From Acidimicrobiia bacterium (GTDB taxonomy: Bacteria > Actinomycetota > Acidimicrobiia > Acidimicrobiales > Poriferisodalaceae): 64,000 nt of DNA. A program made the translations under genes and the position numbers. Where the stretch lies: positions 62,001 through 126,000 of the forward strand of contig JAJDVQ010000035.1 of the NCBI GenBank assembly GCA_022826045.1. The letters are read 5' to 3'. The first letter of the stretch is position 1; every line of letters begins with the position of its first letter. Under the pieces are notes generated by a model. That model saw nothing but the letters and a program-made list of their open reading frames with translations, ran no database searches and was not told the DNA's origin. Below are positions 60,126-64,000 of the stretch, piece after piece.

Positions 60126-62504
60126 TCAGCGGGTCCAGGTGAGCAGCGAGGCGCGTTCCAGCGAGTCCAGCCAGACCGATTCGAGCGCCTTGTTCGATGC
60201 GACGTAGAGCCGGTCGCCGACCACGGCGCTGGCGGTCACCTGCGCCTGCCAGTCGGTGTCGAACCAGCAGTAGCGCTCCCACGGGCCTGGCTCCTCGGTG
60301 CCGTCGGGCCAGACGACGATCTCGCGCGACTCGCGGCACTTGCGCAGCGGCGGGTCTGCGTGGCTGATGCGTGCGCGCTCGGCGAGCTCCGCGCCTGCCG
60401 TGCCCAGCGCCACGGCGCCGAGGAACGGGGGCTCGCTGCCGCTGTCGTCGAACGGGTACTGGTTCAGCGGCAGCACGGCCAGATCGCTCGGCTGCCAGTG
60501 CAAGAAGGCGAGCGCATTGAACTCCACCTGGCTGTGGCCGCCCGGGGCGGTCCATTGGGCGATTCGCTGCGGCTGGTCCAGATCTGCGATGTCGAACAGC
60601 GACACCTGGGTGCCCTGGGTGAAACCCTCGTCGGTGGCCTCCTGACCGACGCCGAGCAGCAGGTCGTCGCCGAGCGGATGGAGGTACGCCGAGTATCCGG
60701 TGATCTTCAGCTCGCCGCGCACTGTCGGCGCCGTCGGCTCGGACAGATCCAGCAGGTACAGCGGATCGATCTGGCGGAACGTCACGACGGCGGCGACGTC
60801 GCCGAGATAGCGCACCGCGTAGATGCGCTCGCCCACGCCGAGCCCGTCGACGCGGCCGACCTCGGTGAGGCCGTCGGGGCCGACGGCAAGCACCGTGACG
60901 AGGCTCTCAGACTCGGGGGCGACCTGTCCGCGCCAAGTCCACGGCTGGGCGGTGGTGGTCGCGATGCGCAGGTGGCCCTCGTGCTCGGACATCGAGTACT
61001 GGTTCAGCACCGTGCCCGTCACCGACGCCGAGCCGAGGTACGTGCTCGTGGCTCGCCCGCTGATGTCGAACATGTGGATCTCGGTCTCGACGGGTGCGCC
61101 GTCGTCGGGACCTGCCGGCTCGACGCCCCAGTCGTGCCAGCGCGTCGTGGTCACGTAGAGGTGATCGTGCGAGGCGTATACCGTGCTGCCGTCGGACATG
61201 ATCGTCGTGGTGTCCATCGCCCCTGCCAGCCCGTCGTCGGCGATGTCGATGGTGGTGACGCTGAGTGTGCCCGGGCCTGCGTAGTGCGGCGGCGCCCAGA
61301 CGCGGCCGCAGTCGACGAGGCGGCCGCCTGCGACGGCCGTGCCGGAGGCGTCGTTCAAGACGAAGCGCGGCAGCCAGTCATCGAGCGTGGTACCGGCGAT
61401 CAGATCGCTGTTTGCCCCCGCCGACCGCTCCTGCGCGCCGAGGTCGGCCGTCTCGGGGATGGCCCAGGGAATCGCACGCGGGCGTGAGGTGGTGACCAGC
61501 CGCACCACGCCATCAGCCAAGCGGGCGCCGACGTAGTTGCCTTCGATGTCCAGCCGTCTGGTGATTCTTGGCGTGGTGCTGCTCAAGTCGATCTCGACGA
61601 TCTCGGTCGTGGGTCCCCAGCCCGGCACCGGCTCGCTGTCGGTGGTCTCGCCGCCCGATTCGACGAACGGCACAATGCTGTCCCACTGCGAGGCGAACAC
61701 GAGCACACGGTCGCCGTGCAGCAGCAGGTTCGAGACCCAATGGCTGTCGAGCTGGACAGAAGCGACCAGTGTCGGCTCCGGACCTGTCACATCCACTACG
61801 TGCACCCGGTTCTCGTTCGCTACCACCATGCGCCGACCGTCGGTCTTGAGCACATGGGGCTCGTCGATTCCCGCTACCTGCACGTTGGATGTGCTGTAGT
61901 CGACGCCCGGCTGCGGCGAGACGGCTCCGGCCCCCGCCGAGTCATCGGCGGCCGCCTGAGCCTCCAGCACCTCGCCCCCGAAGCCGCCATCACCGCCCAG
62001 GCCCCACGGGCCCACAACCGCAGCAGCGTTCTCGTGGATGTAGTCGAGCACTGCGCCGCACTCGTCGAACTGACGCAGGGCCGCGACCTCGACGCTATCC
62101 GAAGAAGCTGTCGCGTCGGCACTGGTCGACCCGTCGTCAACCGCACTGCCGTCCGTGTCGGCGTCGCCTACAGATGGATTGTCTTCGCCGGAATCAGCCC
62201 CATCCGATGACGTGCCTTCAGCAGCAACCTCGTCTCCGGTGTCATCGCCAGCCATGCCGGATTGGAACCCGGCCGACTCATCGGATCCGCCCGGCTCGCC
62301 CGGAGCGTCGTCCTCAGCGCTGGCATCGCTGTCGGAGGCAGTGGTGGCCGCGGGCTGCGTGGCGTCCGACGGCACATCGTCGGTGGCACTGTCATCGGCA
62401 TCGCTCGCGCAAGCAGCTGCGAGCAGGGCAACAGCAGCCAGAACGGCGAGCAAGCGCGATGTCCTGGCGACTCTGGACTTCGTGTACTCGGGCTTCTCAG
62501 TCAT
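60126..62504 (-). CDS. Secreted beta-propeller lipoprotein
   Basis: About 792 residues. Signal peptide with lipobox LLAAAC (Cys32), then a roughly 110-residue Asp/Ser/Ala/Thr-rich acidic linker, then a domain matching the large beta-propeller family found in actinobacteria and archaea (TNVQVAGIDEPHVLKTD-like entry seen as VQVAGIDEPHVLKTDGR, YVTTTRWHDW, FRQIDPLYLLDLS, ITGYSAYLHPLGDDLLLGVG). It is anchored outside the membrane; its function is unknown, possibly adhesion or a sensor scaffold. ATG 62504 is chosen for the signal peptide. Confidence 0.85.
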   Translation of the reverse strand: MTEKPEYTKSRVARTSRLLAVLAAVALLAAACASDADDSATDDVPSDATQPAATTASDSDASAEDDAPGEPGGSDESAGFQSGMAGDDTGDEVAAEGTSSDGADSGEDNPSVGDADTDGSAVDDGSTSADATASSDSVEVAALRQFDECGAVLDYIHENAAAVVGPWGLGGDGGFGGEVLEAQAAADDSAGAGAVSPQPGVDYSTSNVQVAGIDEPHVLKTDGRRMVVANENRVHVVDVTGPEPTLVASVQLDSHWVSNLLLHGDRVLVFASQWDSIVPFVESGGETTDSEPVPGWGPTTEIVEIDLSSTTPRITRRLDIEGNYVGARLADGVVRLVTTSRPRAIPWAIPETADLGAQERSAGANSDLIAGTTLDDWLPRFVLNDASGTAVAGGRLVDCGRVWAPPHYAGPGTLSVTTIDIADDGLAGAMDTTTIMSDGSTVYASHDHLYVTTTRWHDWGVEPAGPDDGAPVETEIHMFDISGRATSTYLGSASVTGTVLNQYSMSEHEGHLRIATTTAQPWTWRGQVAPESESLVTVLAVGPDGLTEVGRVDGLGVGERIYAVRYLGDVAAVVTFRQIDPLYLLDLSEPTAPTVRGELKITGYSAYLHPLGDDLLLGVGQEATDEGFTQGTQVSLFDIADLDQPQRIAQWTAPGGHSQVEFNALAFLHWQPSDLAVLPLNQYPFDDSGSEPPFLGAVALGTAGAELAERARISHADPPLRKCRESREIVVWPDGTEEPGPWERYCWFDTDWQAQVTASAVVGDRLYVASNKALESVWLDSLERASLLTWTR

Positions 62505-62646
62505 CAATTCACACAGCGCCACAGGTGCCCGCGGCGTTCCGCTCGCGACGTTACGTTCCGATGACGTTCCCCACATCACATCGCGAAGCGCTCGGGCGAA
62601 GAAAATCAGAGTGGCCCCGCAGCAACGCTTTCGTAGGTTCGGCACG

Positions 62647-62701
62647 GGACGGGACCGCCCGCGCTACCGGAGTAGCTCTGACCACCGGGCGGATCCCGTC
62701 C
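62647..62701. terminator. Long stem-loop between the acyl-CoA dehydrogenase and lipoprotein genes
   Basis: GGACGGGACCGCCCG (62647-62661) pairs with CGGGCGGATCCCGTCC (62686-62701) with one bulged base and a 24-nt loop. It lies about 70 bp downstream of the acyl-CoA dehydrogenase stop on the minus strand and is probably its terminator. The rest of the 267-bp gap holds the palindrome at 62703 and the lipoprotein leader; no gene was seen. Confidence 0.6.
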
Positions 62702-62702
62702 T

Positions 62703-62716
62703 CACGACACGTCGTG
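62703..62716. promoter_or_regulatory. Palindromic operator-like site
   Basis: CACGAC-AC-GTCGTG is a perfect 6-bp dyad with a 2-bp centre, directly beside the stem-loop and about 190 bp upstream of the lipoprotein start. It resembles a regulator-binding site in form; no family consensus is recognised. Confidence 0.35.
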
Positions 62717-62771
62717 TGTACCGCTCACATCGTAACGCCGAGGTACGAAGGCACCTGACAGATTTCAGCGA

Positions 62772-63998
62772 CTAGTCGTCGTCGGCCGCTTCGTCGTAGA
62801 GGCCGTGGCGGCCGAGGCGCACGAGCAGCTCCTCGGTGCTCCAGGGCAGCATCGTGGCCCCGCAGCGGGCATCGCGGTAGTGCTGCTCGAGGCGGCCGGG
62901 CCGCAGCAGCGACCTCCCGCCGCAAGTGCGCAGTGCCAGCGATGCCATCTCCGGAGCGCTCTCCATCGTGGTCACCGCAGCCACATGCGCCCGCCGCAGC
63001 TCCTCAGGGCTGGGATCGGCCCGGAGTTCGCTGAGCACCCGGTAGGTCAGCGACTGCGCCCTGTCGTAGATGAGCTGCAGCTGCGCCCACCCGGTCTGCT
63101 TGATCGGGTGATCGCGTGACGCCTTCACCCCCGACTCGCCGCGCAGATAGGTGCGGGTGGCGTCGAGGATGGCCCGCATCAACCCCAGATAGCTGAATGT
63201 CAAGGTCATGTAGAACTGCGGGAAGCGGGACACCATCGCGTTGAACATGCCCGGCGGCAGCACCTCATTGCGAGCCGGCACAAACACGTCGTCCATCACC
63301 AGCGTGCGGGAGTCGGTGCCGCGCATGCCGATCGGGTCCCAGTCGCCGACGATCTGCGCGCCGTCGCCATCGGCCGGCACGCCGAGCAGGCGGATGTGGG
63401 GATCGCCCTCCACCACCGCCAGCACGTTGTGCACGTGAGCAGCACCGCTCAGCGAGGCGAAGATCTTGCGACCTGTCACGCGGTAGCCGCCCTCGGTGGG
63501 CACCGCCATGGTGCTGAAGCCCGATCGGGCACCCGGCGCCTGGCCCTCGGAGAACGGCTGGGAATGGATGACGCGGCCGCCGACCATTCCCTCCCACAGG
63601 TGCGGCCGGGTTTCGGCGAGATGAGCAGCCATGGCCCCATCGGGATCCAGCTCACGCCCGCGCTCGCCGACCAGCAATGCTTCGGCGATCGGGCCGGACA
63701 GCAGCGCTGTGGCCGTGTGCATGTTGAACGTCAACGCCGTGGTTGCGCAGTGCCGACCCATCTCCTCGGCCACGAGCGCGTAGCCCACGAAATCTGCACC
63801 CAGCCCGCCGACCTCTTTGGGCACGCACAGGCCCAGGAACCCGGCATCGGCCAGGTCGGCCCAGTTCTCGTGCGGGAAGCTGGCATCGCGGTCGTAGGTG
63901 GGCGCACGCTCGGCGAAGGCCGGGCCCAGCTCGGCCATCCGGGCCACGAGCTCGGCTCGCTCGGGGGTCAGCACCTGTTCATTCATCACTCGCACCAT
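62772..63998 (-). CDS. Acyl-CoA dehydrogenase family protein
   Basis: A 404-408-residue flavoprotein of the acyl-CoA dehydrogenase fold: N-terminal helical domain (FLGLCVPKEVGGLGADFVGY), middle beta domain (VTGRKIFASLSGAAH, GMRGTDSRTLVMDDVFVP) and C-terminal helices (LALRTCGGRSLLRPGRLEQHYRDAR). The usual catalytic Glu position cannot be assigned with certainty, so it may be an oxygenase-like or specialised member. Start ATG 63998 or 63986; because only 2 bases remain upstream, a longer gene running off the window cannot be excluded. Confidence 0.85.
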   Translation of the reverse strand: MVRVMNEQVLTPERAELVARMAELGPAFAERAPTYDRDASFPHENWADLADAGFLGLCVPKEVGGLGADFVGYALVAEEMGRHCATTALTFNMHTATALLSGPIAEALLVGERGRELDPDGAMAAHLAETRPHLWEGMVGGRVIHSQPFSEGQAPGARSGFSTMAVPTEGGYRVTGRKIFASLSGAAHVHNVLAVVEGDPHIRLLGVPADGDGAQIVGDWDPIGMRGTDSRTLVMDDVFVPARNEVLPPGMFNAMVSRFPQFYMTLTFSYLGLMRAILDATRTYLRGESGVKASRDHPIKQTGWAQLQLIYDRAQSLTYRVLSELRADPSPEELRRAHVAAVTTMESAPEMASLALRTCGGRSLLRPGRLEQHYRDARCGATMLPWSTEELLVRLGRHGLYDEAADDD

Positions 63999-64000
63999 TC

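Noticed and set aside
1-64000. CRISPR arrays, transposases, prophage genes
   Set aside because: No regularly spaced repeats, transposase or integrase motifs, or phage structural proteins were found on either strand.

Overview
This is a 64 kb, high-GC, gene-dense chromosomal window, most likely from an actinobacterium of the class Acidimicrobiia or a close relative. That placement is an inference. It rests on strong G/C-ending codon use, frequent GTG and TTG starts, the menaquinone (not ubiquinone) pathway, a crotonyl-CoA carboxylase/reductase, a PAC2-family protein, secreted lipoproteins with Asp/Ser/Thr/Ala-rich linkers, and an SRP RNA sequence of actinobacterial character. No rRNA, CRISPR array, transposase or prophage genes were seen.

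Layout. (1) 0.05-7.7 kb: a menaquinone locus: isochorismate synthase fused to a MerR-type regulator, menD split into two overlapping frames, menH, menC and a convergent menE, with a cytidine deaminase on the opposite strand. A 116-bp near-perfect inverted repeat lies between menC and menE, inside a stretch whose + strand looks depleted in C and enriched in T. (2) 7.8-11.3 kb: mtnA followed by a class II aldolase/short-chain dehydrogenase fusion, suggesting methylthioadenosine salvage through a DHAP-shunt-like route. (3) 11.4-25.4 kb: a defence island. A lower-GC module (ParB-like protein, putative nuclease, Dam-type methylase) abuts a minus-strand operon: winged-helix-like protein, Abi/HEPN protein, SNF2-like helicase with a DUF3883-like end, DUF1156-type adenine methylase, DUF499-type ATPase, then Dam. 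(4) 25.5-35.0 kb: a BMP-family nucleoside-type ABC transporter operon with a complete type III restriction-modification pair (mod, res) lodged between the binding-protein gene and the first permease gene. (5) 35.1-40.5 kb: methylmalonyl-CoA epimerase and Ccr (ethylmalonyl-CoA pathway), recR, dnaX, an SRP RNA gene in the dnaX-tRNA-Ser gap, and tRNA-Ser(GGA). (6) 40.5-47.4 kb: an acyl-CoA ligase, tadA, then boxC-boxB-benzoate-CoA ligase for aerobic benzoyl-CoA degradation (no boxA in view), and tRNA-Ser(CGA). (7) 47.5-64 kb: xseAB, an S9 peptidase, a decayed HipA-like kinase, a SURF1 protein, a one-polypeptide type IIG-like restriction-methylation enzyme, a PatB-like C-S lyase, a TSUP permease, chorismate synthase, a PAC2 protein, a beta-propeller lipoprotein and an acyl-CoA dehydrogenase.

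Together: chorismate synthase supplies the precursor that the men genes consume. The Box, epimerase and Ccr genes suggest a heterotroph assimilating aromatic acids and acetyl-CoA. Four DNA methyltransferases in three or four separate modules point to heavy phage or plasmid pressure. The strongest candidate for an incompletely described system is the 11.4-25.4 kb island.
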